From Larix kaempferi (taxonomy: Eukaryota; Streptophyta; Pinopsida; Pinales; Pinaceae), in contig BSBM01000140.1 in NCBI GenBank assembly GCA_027924585.1, positions 11,821,001 to 11,885,000 of the forward strand: a stretch of 64,000 nt of DNA, given 5' to 3'. The position numbers and the translations under genes are program-made. Positions 32,450 to 48,222 of the stretch are shown here, piece after piece. The notes under the pieces are model-generated. The model saw only the letters and a list, made by a program, of their open reading frames with translations. It had not been told where the DNA came from and did not search any database. Numbering within the stretch: the first letter of the stretch is position 1; each line of letters opens with the position of its first letter.

Positions 32450-34125
32450 TGGTTAAATCCCAATCTTTTTTGTTCTTTATCATTCCATAAGTTTTTTTTG
32501 TATAGTTGATGATATTGAAGATGATGATGACAATGGCGACGACGGTGACAATGACGCCCTGTTTCACTATGCATTTCATGAGATTTTGGTCTTATTTTGA
32601 CAACGACAATGACGACGACAATGTATTTTCAACCAATGATGACGTATTTTCAACCCAAGAGTTTTAGGAAAGTTCCTACGCCCCGTTTCACTATGCAGTT
32701 CGTGAGAGTTCATTCTTATTTTAGGTATGTGGATCTTCTTCTTTCTAGGCTAGTTAAAATAGAAAGATAATTTTTTATCTTCAATATTAGGATTAATGAT
32801 CTCCTTGTAATCTCTTAATTTTTTTTTATCCTCTAAATTTTCATCTCACCACATCTTATCTTTGAACTTCAAAGTAATAATATTTTTAATATCATCTATA
32901 TTTTGCAAATTGTCATTCTAGTTAATCCCCCACATCTTTAACCTATACATGGCATCTTTATGCCAACCTGACTTGAAGCCTTAAGTAGTTTTGACTGGAA
33001 TTTAAAGCAATTTTCGGAAGTATGTGGTCTTCACATATAAAATTCATGAAGTAATAAGAAAATTGTCAGAAAGTTATTGTATTTGATTGGCCAAGAGTGG
33101 AAGTATATCACGTTAGGAATCACTACCAAATTATTTAGATAGTATCATTTACTTGAATAACAATGATGAATCAACTCACATTTATGAATAATAACCAATT
33201 TGACAACTAAATTATAATTTTACCATCTTAAAAAAATAAAAAATAAAATTCATATTCTATAAAAATTCTTCACTTATATGCGTTTATAGTCACAAACCAG
33301 AAATCATGTGGCCTTTTCTAATAATGAAATCTATAACCAAAATAGGGGTCAACGCTTACTTATCAAAATTTTGAATTCATTTTATTAAGACAAGATTTCC
33401 ATACTAAATTATTTCATATATATATAATAAAAAACAATTTAGATTATTTTTTTCCCCAAAAAATCATATACAAAATACATTCCACAAATGCTGCTATACG
33501 TATACCTTCAGCAAAAATAAGAATAAATTTTAGGTTGAAAATCATAAATCCTATGTACTTAAAAATTAACCCAATCATTTATATGTTTCGATATAATTTA
33601 AAATGGTTTGTTATTTATCGGAGACGTGAAGGCAGATCCTCATATAGGTTGTCTTGATTGGTACCTTATTAAATATTTAATTTGGTCTTTCAGCGTGGGA
33701 ATATATTTGTTCTAGAAAGTTTAAAAAATCTTTAAACAAATAGAAATATTAAATAACACTGGCGATACAAAGTTTTAAGTAATAGTTTTAAATAAATAGA
33801 AACATTAAATAACATTAGCGATACAAAGTTTTAAGTAATAGTTTTGAATATAAAATGATATTGTCAAAGTATAGCGACACAGATACTTAGTAATAGTATT
33901 TTTATTAAAATTTATTTTATATTTAAAGATTAAGAAAAATAATTATGTGAATATTAATTGTTTAATTTTAATTGGATGTATTAATTATTGTGGATTAGTC
34001 AGTGCTTTAATCTGTGGAGAGTGGTTAATAAAGATTTTTTAATTATTGAAAAAAAATTGTTATTCTATATGTAGATGTTCGCATCAAGTATAAACACACA
34101 CACATATATATAATTATGTTAAATA
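32450..34125. other. AT-rich intergenic DNA with minor repeats
   Basis: A pair of diverged direct repeats (tttcactatgcatttcatgag near 32561 and tttcactatgcagttcgtgag near 32684) and a 56-bp tandem duplication at 33733-33845 (aaataaca..ggcgatacaaag). Otherwise nothing recognisable. Confidence 0.55.
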
Positions 34126-34129
34126 TATT

Positions 34130-34352
34130 TAATAATAATAATAAATAAATTTTTTGGTTAGAGTTAAATTGGGTATCAATTTGGTGTATGAGACCTCTTT
34201 GTTTGTGGGATAAAGGAGTATTAGACACCAATTTAGTATATGAGACCACCTTGTTTGTGAGATAAGGGACTTCTCTTCTAAGTCTAGATTTGAACCTATG
34301 AACCTCTTAGAAGGAAACACATATTCTTAATTGTTAAACCCACTCAAGATGT
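34130..34352 (-). mobile_element. SINE-like, tRNA-derived element (candidate)
   Basis: Read on the minus strand from about 34350: a sequence resembling an A box (cttgagtgggtttaacaatt), about 40 bases later aggttcaaatctag (B box), then an unrelated body of about 130 bases with an internal near-duplicate (gtctcatatac... and gtctcatacac...), ending in a (TAT/TTA)n tail at 34150-34130. This is the layout of a plant SINE. A target-site duplication is not clear, so the call is tentative. Confidence 0.4.
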
Positions 34353-35180
34353 ACTTATAAATATTATCTTTATAAATATATAGATTGTGTAATCAAATAA
34401 TACTTTCATCTTAATATTTTAGACAATATATGCATAATGCATAATAAACCTTATTGAACTTTGAATTCTATATATATAATAAGGAGCTATTTCTTTATTC
34501 TAAGTTTTAGACTTCATCTACTTTACCTTGGAATCCGGTAAATTTTAAGCAGAGGATTTAGATACCCTAATCTATCTATCCTATTAGGAGAATCAATCAT
34601 GTTTGGTGACTGGGAGTTAATGAATTATGATTTCTCACACATGTCACTATTGTCCTTACTCTAAGAATCAAGCTTGGATCAATGATGAAAAAATCCCATG
34701 AATTTATGCTTGAAATTTATTATTAACTCCTATGAATTTATGCTTGAAATTTATTATTATTACACTCATAGGCATTTATATCTTAGAATTTGTGGTGGAC
34801 TACCATCTATGCTTTTCCTAGATTGAAGGAGGATGGAACAAATGTACTGTCTAGATTGATTATATGGTCATATGGTCGTCGTTCAAAATTTTAAATTAAC
34901 AATTATAAAATAAATATAAAAAATTACAGGTAGCTAAGTACTTCACGCATAAATAACATGTAGTGACAACCCATTTAATTAAATAAGGTAATCGGTAATC
35001 AATACATAAGACATAGACAAGATGATTACAACTAAATATATAAAATAAGTAATAAATAACGTGTTCATAACACTTAACTTATAACCTATACATATTCATT
35101 AACCACAAATTAAGTAACTAGATACCAATTATTATTATATAAAATCAACTGCAATTCCATCATCAATTAAATCACCTTCC
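34353..35180. other. AT-rich intergenic DNA, nothing recognised
   Basis: No open frame with motifs. A short tandem duplication (tcctatgaatttatgcttgaaatttattatt) lies near 34695-34760. Confidence 0.5.
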
Positions 35181-35184
35181 ATCT

Positions 35185-35360
35185 TCATGGATTATCTCAC
35201 TCACCTACGTTAAACATGTCGATTTTCAACAAAATACCACGACGTCATGATTATCTCACTCTCGTACGTTAAACATCTCGCTTTTCAACAAAATACCACG
35301 ACGTCATGGATTATGTCACTCTCCTAGGTTAAACATCTCGCTTTTCAACAAAATACCACG
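35185..35360. repeat. 60-bp tandem repeat, three copies
   Basis: Three successive copies of a unit containing ttcaacaaaataccacgacg and gttaaacatctcg, with few differences, about 700 bases upstream of the carboxypeptidase gene. Confidence 0.88.
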
Positions 35361-35443
35361 GACTTGGTGTAATGGAAATGAAACGAAATAATATTTGGGA
35401 GAGATGGGCCCAAATAAGTATTTGATTTATTCAGAAAGTGGCC

Positions 35444-35631
35444 CCGATTGGTTTTATTTACTTAAGAATTCCATCGTTGACCCTATTCACATGCAGAGCT
35501 CCAGTGTTACACATTTGAGAATAAGACAGATCCAGTAGCACCGATTGGTTTTATTTACTTAAGAATTCCATCGTTGACCCTATTCACATGCAGAGCTCAG
35601 TGTTACACATTTGAGAATAAGACAGATCCAG
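35444..35631. repeat. 97-bp direct duplication upstream of the carboxypeptidase
   Basis: Two nearly identical copies (35444-35535 and 35541-35631) of a sequence containing aagaattccatcgttgaccc and cacatttgagaataagacag. A shorter duplication (cattgaagagttggagttat) follows at 35780-35845. Confidence 0.9.
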
Positions 35632-35679
35632 TTAAAGGCACTCCACGCCACATACCCAAAGTCTGCATTCAGGGCATGT

Positions 35680-36023
35680 GATAACTGGCACTCAAATTGC
35701 CCCATGTAGGTGATGGAAAATTGTTCGGCGAGCACAGTTTCACTTTTTTTTTTTTTGGAATTTCTACCATAATGAAAAACATTGAAGAGTTGGAGTTATC
35801 TCAGCATCTGGAAAAATATTGAAGAGTTGGAGTTATTTCAGCATCATTTCAGAGAGGATGATGACACTTACTTCGCAGGATCGTCTTAAAATGGGTCAAA
35901 ACTCCTAAAGACACAATTCCATGACATAATTGGACAGTAAATAAAATGAAACTACAATTCAACCAAATTTTATAACTGAATCTAGAGAACAAATCACCAG
36001 AAACGATTTGAGTGCCAGTTATC
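35680..36023. promoter_or_regulatory. 18-bp perfect inverted repeat in the SCPL upstream region
   Basis: gataactggcactcaaat at 35680-35697 is the exact reverse complement of 36006-36023. The word aagtctgcattcag also occurs beside each arm (35660 and 36027), but in the same orientation. The second arm sits about 25 bases before the TATA box. It could mark the ends of a small insertion or a regulatory palindrome. Confidence 0.55.
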
Positions 36024-36046
36024 CCAAGTCTGCATTCAGCTCTATC

Positions 36047-36054
36047 TATATATA
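36047..36054 (+). promoter_or_regulatory. TATA box of the carboxypeptidase gene
   Basis: tatatata-type sequence in ctatctatatatagaag. A start site about 30 bases downstream would fall near 36080, which makes the ATG at 36068 too early and favours the ATG at 36140 (or 36101). Confidence 0.6.
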
Positions 36055-36061
36055 GAAGTGA

Positions 36062-39301
<3,240 letters not shown>

Positions 39302-40711
39302 GTGTTGTTTGTAGATTGGGTCATGGCTTGTCAAGCACAACTGACTGTATCAATTCTCGTAATTGTTGTTCTTAGATTTGGTGATTCATTCACAGCTAAG
39401 TAAGAAAGAAAGAGGTTGTTTTTCATAAAAGTTCGTGATTCAAACCTTCCGCCACTTTCGGGCGTAAGGGTAGGTTCCAGTGTAAAAGTAATCATATGAT
39501 ATGATTGTGATTAATAAATTTAAAAATATAGTTAGAAGTGAATTTTATTTCATAATTCAGTTTTCAAAATATTACTTTTATCACGTTGTTATATGGAAAT
39601 TGGAATCATGTCACTAAAACAAAATTAATTAGTTGTTTTGGAAAATTAATTTTCTAGATATTTATGGGTTTTTATCTGTGTTTAAGTTAATTTTTAATTT
39701 TACTTAAATATTAATAAAAATAATATTTATATGTCACAAGTTAAGTGTCACCAACAAGTTACTTGTTCATGTATCAGATACAAATTATTAATACATCAAC
39801 TACAAGTTTTACCAATTATTTTTTATATTCTTTTTTTTTTCATTACATTTATAAGTATTTATAAGTTAAAATTTGGGGTAGACTAGAGCCTATACTTTTC
39901 CTAAATTACACATGGATAAGATAAATATACTATATATAAAAAAGTATTTTTTTTTTCATTACTTTTTTTATAATGAAAAAAGTATACTTTTTTCATTATA
40001 AAAAAGTATTTATATGTTAGAATTTGGGGTGAACTAGAGCTTATACTTTTCCTAAATTATACATGGATAAGACAAATATATTATATATATAAAAGTATTA
40101 AAAAATATATATTATATATAATCTTAAAATTACTATTCATTTAATAATTATTGTCATATTAGCATTCTATCAACAACATTAAAGATAAGTAATGGATTCA
40201 TATGGGTTATTAAGAACAATATTTGTTAATGTTGAAATTACATTATTTATGGAAGTAATAAAAATAATAAACATAATAGATGGATTGATATTTTTTAATA
40301 CTAAATCATTTATATCAAACTATTGTTATTGTTATGTTTGGTAAATCAAATATGTTTATATTTATTGGATAAATTAGAAATGTTAGATATTCACTCCATG
40401 CAAACATAGAGCAATCTTAACAAATCCCATTGCCACATCAAGATCTCACTAATTTTAATGATGGAATAAAGTCGGTAAGAACTTTGTATTATTTTTAAGA
40501 GATGAAAAAATATATATTAAAAACTTATTTGTTTGGAAAATGTGCTAAATATTGAAAGAAAAGTATTGAGAAATATAGATAGTATATTTAATCTTAAAGT
40601 TATTATTCACTTAATCACCACTATTGACAATAAGTGGTGATTATCACTTAATTTGCATATCCAAAATAAGAAGCCCTAAAATCTCTAGGGAGAAAATAAA
40701 GACAAATAAAA
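39302..40711. other. Carboxypeptidase downstream DNA and AT-rich spacer
   Basis: Contains a possible poly-A region (taataaatttaaaaata near 39508) and a B-box-like scrap (cgtgattcaaacc at 39434) that could be a SINE remnant. Two direct repeats of about 88 bases (39859-39946 and 40011-40099) flank a near-perfect palindrome. The rest is AT-rich and has no recognisable gene. Confidence 0.5.
39961..40007. repeat. 47-base near-perfect palindrome
   Basis: The arms acttttttta-taatgaaaaa and tttttcatta-taaaaaagt meet at gtatac and are reverse complements except for one extra T. The palindrome lies exactly between two direct repeats of about 88 bases. Confidence 0.85.
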
Positions 40712-40975
40712 TGTTGGTATTTAGAGTTTGTAAATATAAATAAGCAGAAGAAATAAAGAATAATGGACATATTTAAAAATTGGTAAAACCCCAATTTAGG
40801 GAAACATCCACAAGGCAAAGTATTGATGTTTTATTTCTTCAATAAGAGAGATTACATTCACTCACACACGTATTCGTACTTCTCTCAAATTTCATAGAAA
40901 TACATTTGATCGAAAAGTACAAGTTAGGAGAACCGAGTAACTCCCAACCAACCAACGGTTAGACAAACTACCCAC
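40712..40975 (-). repeat. Copia-B 3' LTR (truncated)
   Basis: Matches the 5' LTR from its outer end up to gacaaactaccca, then breaks into the internal 3' region. It retains a segment (cttcaataagagagattac, ttctctcaaatttcatag) that the 5' LTR lacks but the copies at 48.7 and 59.5 kb have. Confidence 0.8.
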
Positions 40976-41029
40976 TATTCATCACCTCTTTTTCAAGCTA
41001 AGAGAAGCCACACACCACCATAGATTCTC

Positions 41030-44000
41030 TTATAACACTGGTTTTGTAAACATATCTACACAATTTTCTTGAGTATGAATCTTTTTCAGATCAACTCCAC
41101 CTTCACCAATGGATTGTCTTACAAAATGATACTTTACATCAATATGTTTGGTCTTACTATGGTAAACATGATTTGTACCCAAATGTATAGCACTTTGGCT
41201 ATCATAGGAAACAAGCACACTGTTCTGCAACCTTCCAATTTCTCCAAGTAGACCTTTCAGCCAAATTGCCTCTTTGCAAGCATGTGAGGCAGGAATGTAT
41301 TCATCCTTTGTAGTGGATAAAGAAACTGTTTCCTAAAGCTTTGAAATCCAACTTATAGCTCCACCTGCACGAGTAAAGACATAACTTGAAGTAGACCTTC
41401 TCTTGTCCAAATCACCTGCAAAATATGAATAAAAAAACCACATACAAAATCATTGTTATTATTAAAGGTGATACAATAGTCACTTGTGCCTCTTAGATAC
41501 CGAAGCACCCATTTCACTGCGTTCCAATGTTCTTTTCTCGGATTTTCCATGTATTTATTGACAACACCTACCGCATGTGAAATATCAGGTCTAGTACACA
41601 CCATCGCATGCATTAAACATCCTACTACATTGGCATAAGGAACACAAGACATATAATCATTTTCTTCATCACTACTAGGACATAAACCTGAAGAAGATTA
41701 AAATGGAAATCCAAAGGAAAATTCACAGGTTTTACCTTATTTATTCTGAATATTACAAGTATTTTCTCAACATACTTCTCTTGTGAAACACTAAGCTTAC
41801 CATTTATTCTATCTGTGCGTATTTCAATACCCAAAATTTGTTTTGCAGAACGAAGATCCTTCATATCAAATGCCCTAGCCATCTAAGCCTTCAACCTATC
41901 AATATCGTCCATGCTTTTACTCACAATAAGCATATTATCAACATACAATACTAAGATAATGAATAATATGTCATTCAACCTTTTGAAATACAAACAATGA
42001 TCATACTCACTTCTAATATAACCTTGGCTCACCATGAAAGAATCAAACTTCTTGTACCATTTCCTAGGTGATTGTTTCAGGACATACAATGATTTATTGA
42101 GCTTGCAAACTAATATTTCTTTACGATGCTACAAAAAACCCTCTGGTTGTTCCATAAAAATATCCTCATCTAAATCTCCATGTAAAAATGTTGTTTTAAA
42201 ATCTAGTTTCTCTAACTCCAAATCAAGCATTGCAACTAGTGCTAACACAATACAAATATATACAAGCTTGAAAACTGGTGAAAAGATCCCATAATAATCA
42301 ATACCTTCCATTTGAGAGTACCCTTTCGTGACCAATCTAGATTTGTATCTTTCAATCTTACCATCAACACCTTTCTTCAACTTGAAGACTCACTTACATC
42401 CAACAAATTTTATATCTTTGGGGATTTAGCCAAGTTCCATGTCTTGTTCTTATCCAAAGAATCCATTTATTTTTTCATTTCCATCTTCCATTTAGAATTG
42501 TCAACACAATCAATGGCATCCTGAAAACAAGAACGTTCTCCATCATTAGTAAATAAAGCAACAGACGAAACAAAATCGGTATACCTTTTAGGAGGATTTC
42601 TCTCCCTTGTAGATATTCTTGGTGTAGGTTGTGGAGTTTGCACAATTTCTTGAATTTCTTCATCCTCTATGCGACTTATTTATCACCATAAACTTCTTCT
42701 TGTTTCTTTGAGTCATGAGAAGATTGGGACTCCAACTGAACTAGTTGTTTTGATGGTACCTGTTCGTATTCCACATCAAATTTTACATTTTCTGATTTAA
42801 TAAGAGAAGACTCATAAAAAATTGCATCTCTGCTAATGACAATTTTTCGAGCAGTAGGATCCCACAACCTATATCCTTTCGTTACATCATCATAACCAAC
42901 AAAGATGCATTTCTTTGATCTTGGGTCTAACTTAGAACGTTGGATTTTAGGAGTAAGTGCATAAGCTTCACAACAAAAAAATTTCAAATTTGAATAACTA
43001 CAAGGCTGACTAGTCCATACCTCTTCCGGAACTTTACAATTTATTGCAATTGACGGTGACCGATTTATTAAATAACAAGCAATGGAAACTGTTTCTGCCC
43101 ACAACTCTTGACCCAAATTAGCATCGATGAGCATGCTCCTTGCTCTCTCTAGAAAAGTCCTATTCATGCGTTTTGCAACGCCATTTGGCTGAGGAGTGTA
43201 TACATTTGTTTTATGTCTTACGATCTCTTCTTCTTTGCAATTCTTTTCAAACTCTAAAGAAGTAAACTTACCTCCGTTATCCGTTCTTAAGCATTTGTTT
43301 GTCTTTCCAATTCTTTTTTCCACCATAATTTTAAAACATTTGAAAGTGTCAAACACATCAGCTTTTCTTTTTAAAACATAGACCCAAAATTTCCTTGAAC
43401 AATCATCCACAAACAACAAAAAATATGCTGCTCCATAGGAAACAATAGGATATGGACCCCATACATCAGAATGAATGTAGTCAAGAACACCTTTACTAAC
43501 ATGAATCCCTACTTTGAATTTTTTTCTACATTGTTTCCCGAATACATAATGTCTACAAAACATCAAATTCAAATATTTCATATTTGGAAGTAATTTACGA
43601 TTCATTAATACCTATAGTCCTCTCTCACTCATATGACCAAGACGTTGATGCCATAATCGAGTGGATTCTGATGCCTCTTTAGATACCAATGTTGTTTCAT
43701 TAACTTGAGCTCTTCCAACCAGTTTGTAAAGGTTTCCTATTTTCAATGCCTTCATGACCACTAAATCACCCTTGGATACCTTTAGTACACTGCTTAAACA
43801 TGTAAACTTATGACCACAAGAATCCAACACTCCCAAAGAAATTAATTTTTTCTTTAACTCAGGCACATGTCTAACATCTGTTAGTGTTCTTATAACTCCA
43901 TCAAACATTTTAATTTTAATACTTCCAACCAAACAGTCTTACATGAATAATTGTTTCCCAAAAGAACTACAACATCATTAACTATTTGATAAGAAGTAAA

Positions 44001-44907
44001 CCAATATTTATGAGGACATACATGGTGCAAAGCACCATAATCTAACAACCATTCTTCATTATATTTTGAAACACTACAAATGGACAAAACCTGATCAATC
44101 GTACTTGAATCAATTTCAACTGAATTTGCCTTAGATTTGGAGTCTTCCTTTTTGGATTCTTGTCTTTTCCAACAGTCCTTGTTGAGATGACCATTCTTGT
44201 TGTAGTACCAACATTTGGGTTTTCTATTTCTTCCCTTTGATTTAGATATGGAAGTACCTCTTGATTTTTCTCCTTTTTCTTTGGATCAACCTCTAACAAA
44301 CAAAGCTTCTGGTGTAGAGGATTCAATATTAGCTTTATTTCTTAACTCCTTGGACAACAAATCTCCAACCACATTGTCAAATTCCAAAGTATAAGTTGTA
44401 CTAAGACTAATAGAAGATACTATGTGACCCCAAGATTTAGGTAAAGTACATAAAAGATTTACTGTCTTATCTTCATAATCAATCTTAACATCCATACTAG
44501 TCAACTAGAAAATAAGAGCATTAAAGACATTCAAATGATTTGCAATATTCGTACCTTCTTTAATTTTCTTACCATATAGCTGCCTCTTCAAGTAAATTAT
44601 GTTTGTTAAAGACTTCGTCATATACAGGCTTTCCAACTTGCTCCATAAACTTGCTTCTGACTTTTCTGCAACAATATTAAACAAGACATCGTTTGCAAGA
44701 CATAACCGAATTGTTTTAAGTGCTCTAGCATCTACACCCTCCCATTCATAATCTATCATAGTTACAGGTTTCTTTTTCTTTCCATCTAAAGCCTTCTGCA
44801 ACCCTTGTTGAACTAAGAGATCTCGCATCTTAAGTTTCCACAATTCAAAATTATTTTTTCCATTAAAATTCTCAATTTCAAATTTAGTATTTGACATTTT
44901 GGCCATT
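41030..44907 (-). pseudogene. Copia-B Gag-Pol (broken)
   Basis: Gag starts at 44907 (MAKMSNTKFEIENFNGKNN) and meets a stop at 44505. The knuckle near 44190 has lost its second Cys (Tyr), and the protease reads LLDYGALHHV instead of DSGA. Integrase is open over 43605-42676: HSDVWGP and RTDNGGK are kept, but the final catalytic Glu is Lys (NGVAKRMNR). RT pieces lie at 42380-42129 (SRLVTKGYSQMEGIDY) and 42089-41883, where YVDD has become YVDN. RNase H ends at 41030 with MFTKPVL. Several stops and frameshifts separate the parts, so it is inactive. Confidence 0.88.
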
Positions 44908-45506
44908 AGTTTTTTAACACAAAATTCCCCCCAAAAAATACTCCAGAATATTTTCACAGAAATTTTAATAAGCCAAAATTTCCTGCCTGCTAAAAAAAAC
45001 ATTGTTTCACCTTAATTGGTTTCAATCTTCATGCTTTCGCAAGCCACACTTCTAGTTTCCTTGATGCAGGTAACACACAGGCTACTTCCCTTGTTGTTCA
45101 TGCAGGCTCCAATTACTATTCACGCAGGCTCCAAAATAAATGGCGGCTAGCTCCATGCCTTTCCTTCCTCAGACAGGAAATGTTGCTTCAGCGGGCCCTT
45201 CCTTAGACAGGCAATGGCTGCTTTGCTTCACATGGGCATCCGGCCTCTCCTCACGCACATACAGAAAACATTGCTTTTGTTATCGACTGTCTCTTCATAT
45301 TTATCTGGATATCTCTGGCGGCGGGCATCTTCTATGGCGGCAACGATGACTTCCTTTCAGCTATAGTGCGGCTTGCTCCACGTTTGACTCTATGCAACAG
45401 GGAATGATGACTCTTTTACGACAGGCCCTACAATTTGACTTTCAACTAGTGAAACAAATAGGCTAGGGTTTTCATGGTTTTCTCTACTTCGGGCTATGAT
45501 ACCACT

Positions 45507-45765
45507 TGTTGGTATTTAGAGTCTGTAAATATAAATAAGTAGAAGAAATGAAGAAGAATGGACACATTTAAAAATACACAAGATTTTAACATGGTAAAAC
45601 CCCAATTTGGGGAAATATCTACAAGGCAGAGTATTGATGTAACTCGCTACCGGTTAGAGTAACTTCCAACCAACCAACGGTTAAACAAACTACCCAGGTT
45701 TAGTAAATCAATACCAAGTTTTGTTCAAAACCATCTTTGATTAATTAGTTGTCACAATTTTAACA
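45507..45765 (-). repeat. Copia-B 5' LTR
   Basis: 259 bases with TG..CA ends, shorter than related LTRs (372 bases in Copia-B2) because of an internal deletion after gtattgatgt. Confidence 0.85.
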
Positions 45766-46457
45766 CAAAACATGTTTGGTTTAAATCAAAATTCATTAAA
45801 AACAACATCATTTAATTTATATGTGATGATGTACAAAATTGAAATATCTTTTGAGACGAGTGTTTAAATTTTTTTCTCATACTTAAAAGACGTGCTCACT
45901 TACATGAACATTGGTCGCTTTACACTTTATACACCCAAAGAGATTTACTTTGGTCATATTATGTGATCTCACTTACATGAACATTGGTCGCTTTACACTT
46001 TATACACCCAAAGAGATTTACTTTGGTCATATTATCTGATAGGATTTGTTTAAATGGTTCTCTAGATAGAGACGAACAAAATTCATTAGGAAGAGCATCA
46101 TTTAATATATATATGTAATGACAAACGTGATCGAAATAGCTTTTGAGTTAAGAGATTAAAATATTTTCTGATTGTTCAAAGTAGTTGAGCTTACATCTAG
46201 ACTTCTGAGTGTTTTATAGCTAGACTTTATAGACCAAAAGAGATTTATTGTGTGAGGTTTGGTTTAAATGTAGGCTCTTTTGATAGAGACAAACAAAGTT
46301 CATAAAGAATAGGAACATTTAATGTATATGCAAAGATTGTTTCTACCTATGAATCTATGTTTTTTCCCTTAGTAATGCTATGTTGTTGCCCTTAATAATG
46401 CTTTAATACTAATGTAACTTTATTTATATTTCATTACTCATGTGGTGTTGAGAATAT

Positions 46458-47045
46458 ACTCCCCAGAAATTGCTCTTTTGGATTCAAATTTTAGTCTTTC
46501 GTTTCTTTTTTTAAATGCCATTCTTGATCCTCCATTTTCACTTTCACTCTCATCTTCTTTTTCCTCACGCACAATACGACTGTGAGGACCGCTATCCTAA
46601 TCAACCTGCATTATAATTTTGAACTACAGAACATAGAATCAGAATAATTTGCTCCTTGTCCTCATGGAAAATATCACATGGATTTTGGACATGAGTGTGC
46701 AACAACAACTTTATCAATTCTTTCATGACATTGCTTTACAACTCCCATTTCCTGCCATCTGATTCTTGTTTCCAATTCACCGCAGGTCAATGGATCAAAC
46801 TGTTCAACATTGTAGCTATAAATGTTCGACATATTCTTGATGCAAATATATGAGAAGAAACAATAGATAATGTAAAAAAATGTGAATTGTTCTAACTCTA
46901 TTCCCTAGCGAAGATGTGGAAGGGATTACCTTTTCTACCAACGGTTGTCATCAAGTTCTTATTACGGCCTGGAACATCGCAGCCAACTGAAAGAATGCAA
47001 CACTATCCAACAACGCCAGGATGGTAATCACAACCCATTTGATCT
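46458..47045 (-). pseudogene. Duplicated host-gene pseudogene, copy A (two exon-like blocks)
   Basis: On the minus strand 47045-46930 encodes a hydrophobic segment (VVITILALLDSVAFFQLAAM), then a frame loss after MF relative to copy B. 46750-46458 gives QCHERIDKVVVAH followed by a frame change, then an acidic/basic tail (KEDESESENGGSRM, FKKRNERLKFESK). An AG precedes the second block (ggcag) and a GT follows the first. I do not recognise the protein. It looks like a fragment of a cellular gene rather than a transposon. Confidence 0.5.
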
Positions 47046-47762
47046 CGTTCGTGAATGGAAGAGAGCACCACAACACTGCAATACCACAACAATGCGGCAC
47101 TGCGACAGTCAATTTAAAATTAAAATTAACTGCGTAGTAAACAAACTTTTTTTTCGCTGCAGACTCTGATGGAAACTTCAATTTTGACTTGGTGAATGAC
47201 TTTCACTTCCGCGAGCATTTACTTTGCGTGGATTAACTTTGCGGAATTTTACTTGGAATTCTTGATTTCTTTTACTGACAGTAATTGTAAACCACATTTA
47301 CGTAGATGAATAAAAAGGAGATGTGCGACATGTATTAACCACCATTCTTGAGAATGAACACAAAATAACTATTGACTTATATATTACCGTAGTAAAACAA
47401 GTAACATTGCCGCAATACATAGAGATGGTAAATACTTCAATCTTTCACCATTTTATGCAGAGCTTGGGTTCTTCATACATTTCATGATCAACTTCTTCTT
47501 CTCCTATCTTCTACTTCTCTTTTCACTTCTTTCTAAGTTTTTAACAATGAACTTCTACTTATAGATATTTCCAACAACCGACTTAGGATCGTTTCTCTTG
47601 GAAGCTACAAAATTGCATTTAAACACTATAATAAATTCTATCCTAAGTTTTCTTGACTTGCGAACTATTAACGCAGTTACATAACTGCAAACAAGACATG
47701 CGCCGGATTTGTTATGAAATTGCTGGCATACTGATATTGCGGACATCGCGCTGACACAGACA

Positions 47763-47944
47763 ATGGCTGATAGGGTGATGACAGAGACGGTGCAGTGAAT
47801 ACGCGATCAACTCATAAATTATGATATATCCAACAGTTCGCCATGTCCAACATTGGCTGATAGGGTGATGACAGAGACGGTGCAGTGAATACGCGATCAA
47901 CTCATAAATTATGATATATCCAACAGTTCGCCATGTCCAACATT
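47763..47944. repeat. 90-bp tandem duplication
   Basis: Two nearly identical units containing ggctgatagggtgatgacag and ccaacagttcgccatgtcc. The period is a multiple of three, so the antisense frame repeats a 30-residue block, but no gene is evident. Confidence 0.92.
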
Positions 47945-48129
47945 GTATTAAAAAACTCTGGTTCAAGAGGAGTTGAAACAATTTAGATAAGCTAATAGTT
48001 TCTTCCTCAATCACAATGGGACTAACTTTACAAACTCTGAATCATTGCAACAAGCCGGAGTAGAAAAAGGAGAACGGCCATTTAAAATGAGAACTCACAA
48101 GTGGTAACAATAGCTTATAATGAACAAGA

Positions 48130-48191
48130 CCAATATATCCCATTGTTTGCAGTACAGTATGATTTCATTACGTTTTGGATTCAATTATATT

Positions 48192-48222
<31 letters not shown>

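Larger units (their letters stand above)
40712..45765 (-). mobile_element. Copia-B: decayed Copia retrotransposon, minus strand
   Basis: The 5' LTR is 45507-45765 and the truncated 3' LTR 40712-about 40975. Read on the plus strand both begin TGTTGGTATTTAGAGT. The primer site (reverse complement gataccactt) lies at 45497-45506, and the leader and Gag-Pol run leftward to 41030. The 3' LTR has lost its own start together with the polypurine tract. Flanks TAAAA (40707-40711) and CAAAA (45766-45770) may be the duplication with one change. A second member, Copia-B2, starts at 59428 in the opposite orientation. Confidence 0.9.
45851..48116. repeat. Segmental duplication, copy A
   Basis: Matches 49084-50622 along most of its length, with gaps. 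Landmarks in both: gttaaaagacgtgctcac-type start, the microsatellite-bearing taatgacaaacatgatcg, the pseudogene exons, and the end ctcacaagtggtaacaatag. Copy A has an extra 74-base internal duplication (45894-46040) and a 90-base tandem duplication (47763-47944). Copy B lacks about 0.9 kb corresponding to 47.05-47.94 kb. Copia-B-type LTR sequence abuts both copies on the left, so the Copia insertion came before the duplication. Confidence 0.85.

Noticed and set aside
32126-32574. Long open frames with poly-Ser, poly-Asp or poly-Ile
   Set aside because: They are produced on all frames by trinucleotide repeats; no unique sequence or start context supports a gene.
47712-48014. 100-codon minus-strand frame with a 30-residue repeat
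   Set aside because: The repeat comes from a 90-bp tandem duplication in non-coding DNA, and the flanks have no coding support.
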